Source: Typha latifolia | Taxonomy: Eukaryota > Streptophyta > Magnoliopsida > Poales > Typhaceae | Direction of reading: 5' to 3' | DNA: 64,000 bases | Assembly (NCBI GenBank): GCA_019914945.1 | Contig: CM034099.1 | Coordinates: forward strand, 22,036,704 to 22,100,703 | The notes under the pieces: model-generated | What the model saw: only the letters and a program-made list of their open reading frames with translations | The model's database searches: none | Told to the model about the DNA's origin: nothing | Position numbers and translations under genes: made by a program | In this document: positions 11,139 through 24,277 of the stretch, in pieces | How the letters are laid out: each line of letters starts with the position of its first letter | How positions within the stretch are numbered: position 1 is the first letter of the stretch

Positions 11139-13116
11139 ATATATATATATATATATTAGAATGAAATAATGTATTTGATTACATCTTATTTGCATTTATA
11201 AATACAAAGCAGCAACGACCTTTTAATTCAAGTCAGCCTAATCAATGTTTACTAATTACTTAGTTGGGGAGAGAATGATCCAGTATGGAGCACAATGAAA
11301 TTATTGATCCACCCCAAAAATAGGACGCACGGCTAGTGAGCTTAAGTTAGCGTAAAGTTTGCAGGTTCTTAAGCTAGTGAGATTAAGTTAATGTAAAGTT
11401 TGCAGGTTCTTAAGCTAGTGAGCTTAAGTTAGTGTAAATTACTTAAGCTAGTAAGGTTAAGTAGTCATCAATCATCTTAAAAGAATTAAACGCATAAAGA
11501 TCACTCTTTATAAAACTCAACTTGCGAGTCATTTTTTTATGGGTGTTGTCCTGAAGAGAAATAAATTTCCTGATATAATCATATAATACATAATATTACT
11601 TGGTTTCTAGAAGAAATAGTTTCGTTCTGATCTTTGGTATATCTCAACTTTTAGTTGTATATGTTGAGCCATATAGATCTTAGCATAGGATAATTTTTTC
11701 TGCATGAATAGGAATATAGAGGATTGATGCAAAAAATTATCCATCATATTGGAATGCAAGTACTTTTAAACTTTCAATAAAAAAAGGTGCATTTAAACTC
11801 CATTATTCTAGAGTAAATTAAGCAAATAAGGTACAAGTGATGATATTTTTGTTAACTCATGAGCGGCTCTAGAACCTAAGTTATTAGATAATAGTAATTT
11901 TTATATTTATATTCTATAAACTTGTTAGAAAAATAGTAGTTTTTATATTTATATTTTAAAATGTGTTGACCTAAGTGGATGTAGATAGCCTTATTTTGTT
12001 ATAGCTAATTCACGGACTACTCTAAAAACTTTTTATTTTTTATATTTAATACTCTCTCACTTTAGAGTTGATATTTTAATGGTTCCAAAAAGTGGACGAT
12101 TTAAATGGATAGAATTTCTATATTTTAAATGACAAATAAGTTTGACAAGATTCAAACTTAGGATTTATGTTTTATATTTAACACTCTCACTCACTTTAGA
12201 GTTGATATTTTGATGGTTTCAAAAAGTTGACGATTTAAATGGATAGAGTTTCTATATTTTAAATGACAAATGAGTTTAACAGGATTTAAACTTAGGATCT
12301 ATGTTTTGACAGCATGTTAACTCAACAACTAAGTATAAAAACTTAAACCGTTAGAGAACATTAATTTTTATATTTTAAATTTAACAATTCTTATTTCTCT
12401 GGAAATTATATTAGGGTTTAGGGTTAAGGAGTTTAGCATTTGCATTATAAAAAGTTGGGGCAATTAGGCTAAACAGTCGACGGTAAATGAATAGTAACTC
12501 CAACAGGGCCAAATACTTCAAGTCATATAAATGATTTAACACTTTCAATTCAAATTTCTCCGCATTTTTTATATACATATATCTGAAAAGGTTTCACGTA
12601 GTCAATTGATCAATCTTGACTCGAGGGCTTCGTGCTACTATAATTTATTTACTGAACATGGCATGGCATGGTATGTATGGGGCTTGGTCTTTCTTGGAAC
12701 AAGTCTTTGTTGTTAAAATTCTTTATCTAGCTATCTATAAAACATTGACTGGTTGTTCATGCAACTAAAAAATTTGTCAAAAATTTCAGCAGAGCTTCGT
12801 GGATGCAAACAAACCAAAGTGACATGGATGGTCTCAGACCGGTGGGATTCTCATCTCAGTCTGAGGTACTAATAGCATACATCTCTCTCTCTCTCTAGTC
12901 TCTCTCGACTCTCGACTCTCTCATGCTCGTATATATATATATAAAGATGTATTGGATATCTATGTATGAATGACATGGAAACATACAATATCTTGTTAGC
13001 AGAACATGGAGCCTTGCAGATCTAATGGGTCGCAAGTATCCAATCCTGAGCTGAAGAGCCCAAGCTTGGAGTTCACATTAGGAAGACCAGACTGGCATTG
13101 TGGGGATCATGACTGA
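8374..13116 (+). CDS. KAN: KANADI-type GARP transcription factor
   Basis: Six exons: 8374-9070, 9185-9261, 9667-9712, 9830-9998, 12790-12865 and 13003-13116. All junctions are GT-AG and the frame stays open for 392 residues. The GARP (Myb-like) DNA-binding domain lies at about residues 203-264. It contains RMRWTSTLHARFVHAVELLG, ATPKSVLELMDVKDLTLAHV and KSHLQMYRTVK, which is specific to the KANADI group. The N-terminal PDLSLHISPPN and C-terminal SLEFTLGRPDW motifs are also KANADI hallmarks and resemble EAR repression motifs. KANADI proteins are nuclear repressors that set abaxial identity in leaves, floral organs and vasculature; that role here is by family. The N-terminal third has Ser-, Pro- and His-rich low-complexity tracts. 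A stop codon lies directly before the chosen ATG in frame. Intron 4 is 2.8 kb and repeat-rich. The exact family member (KAN1-4) is not resolved. Confidence 0.95.
11068..11156. repeat. Long (CT)n-(TA)n compound microsatellite
   Basis: About 65 bp of CT followed by about 20 bp of TA, the longest microsatellite in the window. It lies inside KANADI intron 4. Confidence 0.95.
11332..11461. repeat. 41-bp tandem repeat, three full copies and a partial
   Basis: Units start with GCTAGTGAG at 11332, 11373 and 11414 and a weaker one at 11448. Each continues with TTAAGTTA and GTAAAGTTTGCAGGTTC (shortened in later copies). Confidence 0.85.
12041..12318. repeat. 134-bp tandem duplication in KANADI intron 4
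   Basis: Both copies contain TTTAGAGTTGATATTTT, GACGATTTAAATGGATAGA and TCTATATTTTAAATGACAAA. The first copy begins near 12041 and the second near 12173; they differ at scattered bases. The sequence after the second copy (AACTTAAACCGTTAGAGAAC) looks like common plant repeat DNA, but I cannot assign a family. Confidence 0.8.
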
Positions 13117-16100
13117 TGCCTACTTCTAAAGCTAAATACACATGGCACTATTCCACTGGGTACTAGTACCATTGTGGCTAGCTAAAGAAGGGGAGAAAGG
13201 AGAGAGCCCATGTCCTTGAAATATGAAGGATAAAGTGGAGCAATTAAGACTCTGCTGCAATGCAGCTGGGCATTCATCCATCTCTTTTGCTTTTCGTTTC
13301 TTTTCTTATCTCTTTTTTTTTCTTCTTCTTTCTTTCTTTCTTTTTTTTTCTTCCTTCTTTTTTCTCTTTCTGTGGCTTAACTTACAGTTTTTGGGAGTAG
13401 AGTGGCTAAAGCTGGAGTACTTCACTGTTGGAATCTACTATTATTTGCACATGAGAAGTTGGAAAGAAGGAAAAGGGAATGTGTTATGATGAAGAAATCT
13501 CATGTACCAATATTATCATTTTTTTTATTATTCTTTTGCTTTCTTTCTTTCTTTCCTTTTTGGTTTCTTTTTATTTCTCATTCCACTCTATTTGGAGCAT
13601 TCTTACATGTATATTGGACTGCCAAGTGCACTGAGTGTAGCAAATTCCTGAACTCAGGACTGCAGATGACCACTTACAGGAATAATCGTAGCAAAAGAGT
13701 GACCTAATAACCAGTCCAGGATTCAAACTCCCCTTCTCAAAACAAAACAAAAAATATGTCCAGTATTCAAACAGTAGCATTAAAACCATTTACTCTCTCT
13801 CTTTTGCCAGACGCAACTGACGAGTAGAGAAAGAAGAAAACAAGAGACACCGAATCCGAGATGATAACGCAATCTATTGCTTTATGATTAGGTTGCTTGT
13901 TTCCTTCTTTTCTTTCTCTAGACCAACTTCTCCTTTTTCTTTACGATGCATAGCATAGGAAGAACTCTCAACTTATCTACGAGCTAAGAAATGCTTCATA
14001 TAATATAATAGAAGTGCTCCTCTCGTAATTTAATATATCTATTTTATTTTTTTTTCCTTTGAGTTATTTTCAGATTTTTTTTTTGAAAAAAAAAACTCTC
14101 TTTAAGCAGACAAGGTGACAAAACTTATTGGCAGAATTCAATCTATCATTTTTAAACAATTAACTATCTATGGGGGATCATAATAAATACTTTTTAGCGG
14201 GTCCACGAGGTAGTCGTCGTTGGTACTTCTCCATGCTTCTTCCTAATTAAAATTTGTTTCTATCTCTCGCACTCTTTTTTATGCATTCCTCTGACTTCAT
14301 TTACTCATGTGGTCACTCGAGGTTGGGCAGTGTCTGACATACCCAAGCGAGGTAAGAACTAAGGACTGGATCGCACGAGCCACCACCAATAAATTACCAA
14401 GCTATCTTTTTGCTAGGAATACATTAATATTTGGATGTATAGTTGTATACCCATCAAAATCCAGAATTTTTTGAGTGAATACTTGATTTAGCAAATAAGA
14501 ATAAGTGTCTATTTTTTTTTTCTTCTTTTCACTATTAAATTGATGAAAATTTAAATGGTTAGTTAATTTTGAAGGGTATCCATGATATAATACAAAATAA
14601 ATAAATAAAAATTAAGGGGTACTCGTATAATATTTTTTTGAAAGAATTTAAAAGAGTATACATGCAAAAACAAAGTATTTGTACCATATGGTAAAAGTAT
14701 GCTTCTCTTTGTTTGCTTGCAAACTGCAACTTTTCAAATTAGATATCTATAGATGAAAATTTTAATTTTCCTCTATGATGGAATAGTTATGAACAGTACA
14801 AAGTAGGAATTATCTAAAAATTAATGACCATTCGTCAACCTCACACCAATCCTCCGACAATCTACATCGACATTCCAGTCTCATGACAGACAGAGAGAGA
14901 GAGAAAGATGTCTACAGAGACCATCAAATTATTAAACAAAATTATGCACGAGATCTAATACACGTCCGTACTAAGAGTGGGGGCCCAATCTTTATACCAG
15001 AAGACTTTATATTTCTTTTGGTATTATTCTATCAAAAGATATCCAGTGTTAGTGTCTCTATCTATCCACTACTTTTATTCCTTTTAGGCTAACTAGGGGG
15101 AATGCATGAAAGGGGACCTCTGGCCATTGGAAACGAAAGCGACCTTAGAGGAAAGTAAAAAGATGGCACACTTCTCTGCATCACGAAGCATATGAGGGAC
15201 ATAGTATGCTATGATGTTTCTTTCTAGTTGCATGGATCAAAGAAGGTATACATAGATATAAATATAAAATTGTGAGAGCTGCTTTCCATGAAGGTGAGGA
15301 CCACAAAATGCAATGAGAGAAGGATGGAGAAAAGGTCGAGCTCTTCTCGTCTTTGTTTTGATTCATGAGTCATCCCTATTACTTGCCCTCTTTTGCACCT
15401 CTTTTTCCCCCTCCTTCTCTCTTTTGTAAAAGAAAGAGATGTAGCTGCAACTTTGGACTTTGTCATTACTTCCTTTCACATGGAATTGGGGTTAGGGGCG
15501 TAAAAGATAATAAAATTTATTTTAACTAACTGTAGTCTATATATATATATATAATATTATCTTATATATTATATATTAAATCTATTCAAACGAGCTAATC
15601 ATAACTCAGCTCGGATCGATTAGTCTTTCAAACTTAAAAATCTATCTCGGGTCGTCTCATTTAGAATTCAAGCCGAGGTAAGAGTCAAATTTTAAATGAG
15701 CCGAGATCACGAGCCTCACGAGCGGGCAAGCTTTTCTAACAAACCTAATTGTGGTGGTACTTAGTTGTCATGCTACTTCTATTTGTTTAATCTGCAAGCC
15801 TTGGCACATGAAAGGAGGTTGGCCTAACTAGCCCATTTTTTCTTTTGTTGAGAAAAAGGCTGGGCGTAATGGTTATCATCACAGGAAAATGCATTTGGTT
15901 TCTTCTCCTGTAGATTCTCTCCTACTACAGTGAATGCTGACATAGTCTATATACCATATTGAGAAAAGGTGAGATTGAATCAGTCTGAGAATACCTAGAG
16001 ATTTCAAAATAATACTCTGGTAGTACTCTTGACTTCATGGAGCCTCAGAAAATCGCAAGAATAAGAACAGAAGGCAAAATAATTCAAATGAAATGTTGAT

Positions 16101-17752
16101 AGATAATTCCCTGTGCCACTAGGAAAATAGAAATTCCCAAGTTCTTGACATTGGCAACTGCTTTAAAAAAAAAAGAAAAAAAGAACTGAGGGTGAAAATT
16201 TGCGACACAAGAAGCATTAACCATTTAACTACAACAAAAGCATCAGAAATTATGCATCATTCATATAATGACTATATTTCAGTTTCATTTCCCTTCAGAG
16301 AGCTCAAATCATATAAGAAGCATTTTTTACATAAACAAGCAGACAATTTTATTTTATTTTAAAAGATAGATAATTGAAAAGCTACAACAAGTACAACAGA
16401 TGGTGTGATGATATGACAAGACTGGCAGCCTAGGGAACAGAGGTTTGTGATAATAAAGAACATAACCTGTGCTAAAGGATGCAGTGCTGGGAAATCGTAC
16501 AGAAATTAGACCAAATAACAAACATTTAAAGCCTATAATATGCACTATAAAAGGAATAATCATGAAATGTGGCCAAGCAACACTAGATGCTGAATTGAAG
16601 ACCCGATATGGATCATGGTTGTTCTGGTTGTAGGAAGCTAAAAGAACTGTGGCCAAACAATGCAGAAGAAGTAATTTAGTCGATGGCCATAGCTGGAAAC
16701 AGCGAAGACTTCCTTGATAATAATTATGATATAAAACACTTAGTCTGAACCTTAAGATGCTTACGCGAAATTACCAAACAATGCTATACTAAAGACCATA
16801 TATGATTATATACAATCGAAAGAGAGTTCAATCCCAAGAACATTCATAGAGTATCCAACAACAACAGCGGCATTCCCAGAAGAGGTAAGTCTCTCATCAT
16901 ACGTAAAGGACTATCTATATTGAATGGAAAGGATGGAAATCACAAAGAAGATTCAGAACTTGAAATAGGACATAGTATAGTGTCCTAAAAGTGATTGCTG
17001 ACCTAAAGAGTCATTAATTTGACAAGTTCAGATAGGACTGTCTCTGCTGCCTTACAGAAGAAAAAAAAAAAGAAGGTCAAAGAATAATTTTTTGAGAAAT
17101 ATAATTATAAATAAAGGGCAGATAAATTTTACTCTCTTTTACAGTAGATTTATTATGTACTAGCAAGGTGATTCTATAGGACAATCAAACTTCTGAAATG
17201 TTATTTATGCAGAAATTGTTAATATGATCAAGAAGAAAATATAAATAAATTAAAAAGACATAGATTTCAGCAAATCTAAGAGAAGAAAAGAATACACAGA
17301 TAAACCTGGCCTCAAGACTCTAAAGCATCCCTTAAACTTAATTTGACTCCTAATATGACCTTTTAACCGAGAGTAAAAATCTAATCTATATCTTTAGTGT
17401 TTTAAGCAGTCAATTATAATTTTATAGGTTAATCTGTCCTTATATAAAATCATAGTGGCACAATTACAAAAGTCACAACTTTGCTGGAACCAATCAACCG
17501 ATAATTTCCTTCCCCTCATCCCCAATCCCCAAATCCAAGTATATTACTCTAGAAATTATTGGATCTGAATTGCATCCAATGTAGCGCCACCTCCAATTGG
17601 GTTTCTCCCCCCATCTTATTTTGCAACGATGTTGGGCTTATCTACCAAAAGAAGCACCAATCTAGCATAAATATCCTCTAGAAAAGCCCTAATAACTAAG
17701 ATACCATGATCTTTCACCAAAACGACATCGAAGTGGCATTGCAAGATTCAAG

Positions 17753-17971
17753 CTAGCGACATAGATAAGATGAATATAAGCTAAAAAAAAAATGAAGGAA
17801 AACAATACGGAAGAAGGGAAAGAACGACCTAGAAGACGAATCACGGGAGGCAGAGGAGATCAAGAAGCCAACGAGGAGGAGCCGAGGAAGAGATCGGGAG
17901 AATCGAGGGCGAAGGCGGGAAAGGAAGGAATTTGACACCCGAAGAGGAGTGGCGCGAAGAATCCACTTCAA
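17753..17971 (-). CDS. Possible first exon of a small organelle-targeted protein
   Basis: A 72-codon frame starts at 17971. Its first about 48 residues are rich in Arg, Ser and Leu with almost no acidic residues (MKWILRATPLRVSNSFLSRL, then RPRFSRSLPRLLL), like a mitochondrial or plastid presequence. A GT that could act as a donor (TCTAG|GTCGTT) falls near 17830, so only the first part may be coding. The GC content is higher than in the surrounding DNA. I could not find a convincing second exon down to 16.3 kb, and no family is recognised. A chance open frame is a real alternative. Confidence 0.25.
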   Translation of the reverse strand: MKWILRATPLRVSNSFLSRLRPRFSRSLPRLLLVGFLISSASRDSSSRSFFPFFRIVFLHFFFSLYSSYLCR

Positions 17972-18760
17972 GCCTTCAAGAACAAATTGAGAACTGGGCT
18001 TAAAATTTGGGCCTTAAAAGAAGTATTTGGGCTTTTTGCAGTTCGCAGCCTGCCCACTTTATGTGTTTATTGCAGTTTACACCTCGTCATTTCTTTATTT
18101 TCAATTATCCCTCTGTATTAGAGGGCCTGTTAAAATTGAAATTGGATTAAAATAGGGACTTATTTCAGAATAAAGAATTTTTTTTATTCTAACTTGTTTG
18201 GTTGTAAAAATGAGACGAATGCTTGAATAAAAATATGAGATAAAATGATATTTGATTGTGATAGTTGGCTAATGCTCTCTTTATAATTTTATTTTACAAC
18301 TTTTATATTATTTTCTCATAGTTATTTTTAAAATTTTTGACTAAAACTTAATCCATTATAATTTACACAGTATAAAAACCATTACAAATATTGTAAAAAA
18401 GTTCACACATTATATTATTCAACGAAAATCTAAACCATAGTATATCACTGCATTCTAATATCTTACCAAAAGGGCAATTTAGTCATTTTAATTTTAAAAT
18501 AAGTGGCGAGTTATTTGAAAATATTTATCCAACCAAAACATAGAATATAGATATCCCGAAACTCAGAAATTATTCTATTTTCCTATCCACATTTATTATG
18601 GAATAAAAGGATTTATTCTTAAAAAAAAGGAACTTATTCCGCTCAACCAACTAGGTCCTAAATAATTTAAAAAAAAAAAAAAAGCCCTATTCACCTCCAT
18701 CATCTACTAATATATACCACTATCCATTTTCCCCAAACCTCTGCTATGAGACGAGCAATT

Positions 18761-18776
18761 GCCCTGCATGCAGGGC
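18761..18776. repeat. Perfect 16-bp palindrome with RY (CATGCA) core
   Basis: GCCCTGCATGCAGGGC is identical to its reverse complement. The centre, TGCATGCA, carries the RY element core on both strands. It lies about 1 kb before the DUF1677 gene. Confidence 0.9.
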
Positions 18777-19782
18777 TACCAAACTTAGCCCATTGGTTAT
18801 TTCCAAGCAATTAGACAAAAGGGAATTAAATTAACACCATGTTCTAACCACCAAAGTACCTAAAATAACTGCACCTAGTGCAATAGTGCTCAAATTAACT
18901 CTGACATACTAACCTATGAAAGATACCCCCTATTCGAAGTTATATTCATGCATGAAATAATATCTCACATTTTCCCATGCAAACCCATACCCACTCATGT
19001 CCTATCAATAGCACATGGTTTGGTTCCATCATACACTAGATTCTCTTAATTAATATAAGAAAAACTTATCATGCATTCTCTCACTGGATGATGATGATAA
19101 GGTCTCAATCATCCATACCTCCATTAAGGAATGATATTCTATTGCATTGCTCATGCATAATTATCTTGAATCTTGCAATTTTTTTTATTAATTATGAAGA
19201 AAAAACACAAACTTTTTCCAAACATATACATATAGCACTTAAAAGACTTTTATTATGAGTCATTATTAAGATTTAATAACTGAGCTATAATAATAACTTA
19301 TTATGAACCTTGTTACACTAAGTTACTTGTTTATAGTTATATCCACGAGATTCTATGTTGAAAATAATACTAATTTCTTAAGATTGATCAATAGCCTGCT
19401 AGGTGAGTTGAACCACACTCTCCTGATGCTTCTAATGGCTTTGTCTAGTTAAAAAAAGAAAACTTAAAAGAGGAGAAGATAAACTCACCTAACAAAAAGG
19501 GGTAGCATTGGAACTCCATCACAAGGAGACGGGAGTCCTTCATGGTTTCCCCATGCACAAGAGCAAAAGAGACAAGACTCACGAGCAGAAAGCAACAAAG
19601 CCTAGCTACAAAGATACCTCCCCCTACCTTCCTCTTTCTTTACAAATGCTACTCACCAAAATTTACCCAAAAGATATAGCAACCCATGCATAGTATTACA
19701 TACTACACTATCCATGGAGTTACCCACTTACAATTACAAATAGCAACTACCACCAGATACTTTTCCAGAGCCTTTAAAGGCC

Positions 19783-20148
19783 ATGAAGCTCGACAAAGAC
19801 ACCCATATAGAAAAGCTAGATAAGACGAAGGAAGAAGCAGCAGCAGCCATGGAGAGCAAAGAGGTGGTGAAGATGGCAGTGTGTGGGTGCTGTGGGATGT
19901 GGGAGGAGTGCACAGTTGGGTACATTGGATGGGTCAAGGAGCAATTTGGTGGGGTTTGGGTCTGTGGATTGTGTGCAGAGGCCATCAAGGATGAGCAGGT
20001 CAGGCTTGGGGTTGGGCTGGAAGCTGCAATTTTAGTGCATGCCAAGTTTAGAGAGATTGCCAATGTTGATCCCACTGTTCAGGTTGCTCAGTCTCTTCTC
20101 CAGTTGCTCAAGAAAGTGATCTCTTCTTCCTCCTCTACTGCATCTTAG
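19783..20148 (+). CDS. DUF1677 family protein
   Basis: Single-exon frame of 121 residues. It carries the cysteine pattern of the plant DUF1677 family: CGCCGMWEECTVGYIGWVKE followed by GVWVCGLCAEAIKDEQVRLG. The two Cys clusters could bind a metal ion, but this is an inference. The C-terminus ends in a Leu/Lys helix and a Ser-rich tail. The start is uncertain: the first ATG gives a 22-residue Lys/Asp/Glu-rich extension, and the internal ATG at 19849 (MESKEVVKMAVCGCC) gives 99 residues, closer to a typical compact member. The biochemical function of the family is not known to me. Neighbours do not suggest a role; the annexin to the right is convergent. Confidence 0.85.
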   Translation: MKLDKDTHIEKLDKTKEEAAAAMESKEVVKMAVCGCCGMWEECTVGYIGWVKEQFGGVWVCGLCAEAIKDEQVRLGVGLEAAILVHAKFREIANVDPTVQVAQSLLQLLKKVISSSSSTAS

Positions 20149-20771
20149 CATAGAGACTCTCATGAAGGTAATCGCGACCTCAGTGTGCAACTTCCATCTA
20201 CTTTAACAAACTAATGTCAAGACTTTTGTGTACCTGTAACATACTAATGCTGAAGTTGTTTGCCAATATATGGTTTATCATTCTCACTTTATGTAGATAG
20301 ATCCAAAGAAGAATAAGTGACTATGACCATTAAAAAAAAATAGAATGATAGAAAGCTTCAACTGACGAATGAACCGAGTTTTACACACTGCGTGTACAAG
20401 GAAACTGGCCTGACATTTGGCAACGTCTGAACCACCATGACAAACATCACAATTAGAGTAGACTAATATTTTCACAATTAGAATAGACTAATATTTTCAC
20501 ATATACACAATAAAGAGAAAGACAAACCCTGAACATAAATACCATTCTGCAAATTTACTATGCAAACCAGATACACTGAACAGCAAATAAGTTCTAACAG
20601 AGAGTCAAGCCAACATATTTTCCAAAGTCCATCATCATCAGTCTTAAGACCAACCTCTAAGGTGATGGGGATATGCTCTGGAAAAGCAAGCTTTCCTGCA
20701 AGTGTATTGCACTAATTTAGCTTTCAATAACTTCCAATGAACACACTTAGCATAGTTATTAGAAAATATAC
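20149..20771. other. Convergent 3' flanks of DUF1677 and annexin
   Basis: AT-rich spacer with no gene. It holds a small direct repeat of GACTAATATTTTCACA at about 20461 and 20484. Confidence 0.7.
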
Positions 20772-23700
20772 CTAATGGTTGGAACCAACTAGGGAAAGGA
20801 GAAAAGTTCGATAATGGCCTGATGTCTCTGAATGTATTGCTTCACTAAGTGATTTCTTGTATTTTTTCTGGTATTCTGCCTTTATATATTGCATGTCAAT
20901 CTCAGTCCTGGTGACCACTACCCTTACCAGTTTGGTGTCATTGGTACCTACGCCTTTCATTGCCTTGCGCAATATCTGAAATTTTATAGAAATATAATAG
21001 GTGGAAATGTTAAGACTAAAAAAAATAATTTGGATAATGACTATAGTAAAGATAATGATGACCACTAGAATGTTAGAAGATTTTAATATGCAGATAAATG
21101 CAAGTTGCATGGGCTAAATGTAGAACTATTCCTTTTATCTGCCTCAAAAATCAAAGCAGGGTTGGTAAAATTTTGGGGAAAGTACAATAATAGCTGTTAA
21201 TAGTAGCATATATAAAACAACAATGACCGCAGAGAATCTTTAAGAAAATAAGGAGGCTAAGAACTTTCAACAGGCATACAACCAACTCTTAGAATTAATG
21301 GCATATGAACTTCAACATGCATACAACCACTCTTAAGAATAATGGGCATACGAACTTCAATCAAATACAAATTGTCCCAATAGATGCTTTATCCCAAGAG
21401 ATGAAACTTGTCTGTCTAGTATGAACTAATTGTAGCATGTAGAAATAAAAACGATAGGTTCCAGGATGCAACTCTGTAATGTAACATATAAACAGAACAA
21501 TGACATTCTGATGTGACCTAACTCAATTTAATATTTTCTGATTATAGAAATCTGTAGGGAGTGCAAAGTACTATTCTCTCCACCTAGTAAGTAGAAAAGG
21601 TTACTTTCAAGCCACCACATGGATGAATTCCCTTCACAGATGGACAACAATAAAAAGTGTGTAAAAGTAAGCATAATTCCTATTGAATTTAGGATCAAAC
21701 AAAAAGATACCTTTGCAAAATACTTGGCTGGATTCTCAGCACATCTCAATATAGTGAGAAGAGCAAATTCATAATTTCCAGATGTCTCACTCTTGACAGC
21801 CTAGAAGAAAATATCTCCCATAAGAAAATTAAATTGTAAAAGTAAAGGACTAGAAGAGAAGAATTACCTTTTCAAGGGATCTACCATAGGCGTGATGATA
21901 AGCAGAAGCAACAGCTGCCAAATGTGCCCAGCTACGTTCACTAAAAATATGGTTGAAAGTTTTCTCGTCTGTCCCCAACCGTTTCTCACCAGCTTTAAAG
22001 AGTTCTTTTGCATCTTTGTTAACCATCGCAGGATCAACCTCAGGACCTTCATAACGTCGCTTTCCAATGTATGCAAGTAAGAGCTGCAATATACGCCACC
22101 AATCATCAATTCACCATCTACAACTTTCCGTGAGACAGCTCTACCATTCCATGGTAGGTACAATTTAGATCTCAATAAAAGAATCAGATAAGTACAAGGT
22201 TGTAGACATGCTGGTCTAAATAATCCAAGTGTTCAGCAGTTCACATACAAAATATCTTACTTCCTGAAACTTTAGACTGCACAGACTAGATCTGTCATTA
22301 CATGGAAGCAGGCCATTAAGTCTACAACCGCCCAACCTCCAATCTCATAGGTAACTAACTGCCTTTTGTAAATTATTCCACTAAATTTACATATAAACTA
22401 TGAATTACTAGATTGAATCGATTCAAGCAAAAAGGACACTCCTACAAGAAAGTTCTACAAAATCAAACAGATGCTGTAAGCCCTTCATAAATTCATAGTT
22501 GAGAGTCTCATGAGATACAAGAGAACATATAATCCCCACACAAATTTTACGATTTCAAATAAACAACCAATAGCATGTAGGTTTTCATCAACCACAGCAA
22601 TTTGTGCTACTGGAAAAGCTCATTATCAGATCAAGCAGGAAGGCCCTAAAACTTGGTTCTCTTAAAAAATCTGTGAATAATAGCTGACCAAGTCAGATGT
22701 GCGAATACAGAAAAGGGGGGCATGTCAAAAATTAAGCATGAGTTGACCGTAACTATGCATAACAGCTTCAGATCAAAGGAAAGAGCAAAATGTCGATGAT
22801 TCAATAATGTCAACAGAATTTGCCAATTGTTCCATTTGCGGGTTATGATATCGATGAGACGATGACAAGTTTTATCCAGTAGAACCCAAATATAGATAGC
22901 CCTTCTTCACCAAGTTTTCAGAAAATATAGCCAAAGAAAGTACATAAAAATGGCAAACATAAGCCATGATAAGAGATGACCTTTTGGTGATCACCAGATG
23001 TGGCACGCTGAATGTCATGCTCAAGATAAGAACCAAATCGTGCATGGTATGCTTGTTTCATTATCTCTATCTGAGATGGTGTTCGAGAACATATTACTTC
23101 AGTGGCTGCTTGCAAGTCAATGACATCTTCAGTAAGTGCCTGTCTCAGTACAGTCGCATCACGTCCTGCAGGATCAAGGATCCAAAGCAGCATTGCTCTC
23201 TGGTATGGAAGACGTAGAACAGATAGTCAACCATGGATTAATATAATTAAGATACTTACTAGTGACAGTCAACATGGGCTAACTGGGAAATGTTGTTCTA
23301 ACTTGGTTTCTTATTACAACCATAGCAGGTGGTTGTAAGTTACAAGTAATTATTAAGCCAATTTGCTTGAGGAAAACAATATAATGAACATACTAGTTTG
23401 AATGCTTCTTCATACCTTGAGGTGACCGCTGAGCTCGGACGATATACGACTGGCAAGTTCCTCAGAATACATTGCTCTGTATTCTTGCTGAATGAGAGCT
23501 CGCTGCATTGCATCACGATGAGCAAGTATGCTTATGACTTTCGCATTGTCACAACCGAAACCTATGCCATTATCAAAGTCAAAAACATATTAAGACTTTC
23601 TGTATAATTGCATTAATTATTTAGATGGACAAACAGTTGAAAATCCATAATTAGAAGCATTCAATATTGAGACACAATGAAGGATGGATGACATTGATGG

Positions 23701-24277
23701 TTTAGCCAAGATTGTTTGGCAACTTATCAGCTGAAACACCATAATTTTCTGGCAATTTTCCTATGCGCTTTCCGTAATTTGCTTGCAATCTTGAGCTGTA
23801 CATGATATTAGAATATACCAACGCTTAAATTTGATCATACGGCAATGAATGCCCTGTTTTGAAGCATGGAGCAACTTTTTCACCTTACGCCATGCAAATC
23901 GTATTGAGATACAAATAACTAGACAATATAAAATCGCACCAGATTGTTTCCCTTTACCAACGAAGGAAGGAACTTTTGACCCTATTACTGCTTCAAGAAC
24001 TGGTAAATATACCTTAAAACCTCCGAATTCGCAAAGAAAACCCCTAGAATTATAAAATTATGATCTACCAATCAAGAAAATCACAGAGATACCGATTAAA
24101 CAAAAGAAAACTCACATAGAGAAAGAAGCCTTATACCTAATTCCCAACAAACCAGCATACCTAAAATCCGAAACCATATCCATTGAAAGCTGTCTAAATA
24201 TATCACCTTTGAAGGCTTTGTAGAGATCCATGGCGTCTTGGCGAGGGGAGGTGAGCACCGGAGGTATGCTTAGAGTG

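Larger units (their letters stand above)
9999..12789 (+). other. Large intron 4 of KANADI, repeat-rich
   Basis: No gene is seen inside it. It contains a long (CT)n-(TA)n microsatellite, a 41-bp tandem repeat near 11.4 kb and a 134-bp tandem duplication near 12.1 kb. Confidence 0.8.
13117..19782. other. Intergenic region, no firm gene
   Basis: The first few hundred bases are probably the KANADI 3' UTR, including a T-rich stretch at 13.3-13.6 kb. The rest is AT-rich, with many short open frames and no recognisable protein. The only candidate coding segment is the minus-strand exon near 17.9 kb. A perfect 16-bp palindrome lies at 18761-18776. Confidence 0.65.

Noticed and set aside
12411..12429. 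Telomere-like TTAGGGTTTAGGGTTAAGG
   Set aside because: Only two repeat units; too short to call an interstitial telomere and common by chance in AT-rich plant DNA.
16354..16656. 100-codon minus-strand open frame
   Set aside because: AT-rich, Ile/Tyr/Phe-rich product with no family resemblance and no link to the candidate exon at 17.9 kb.
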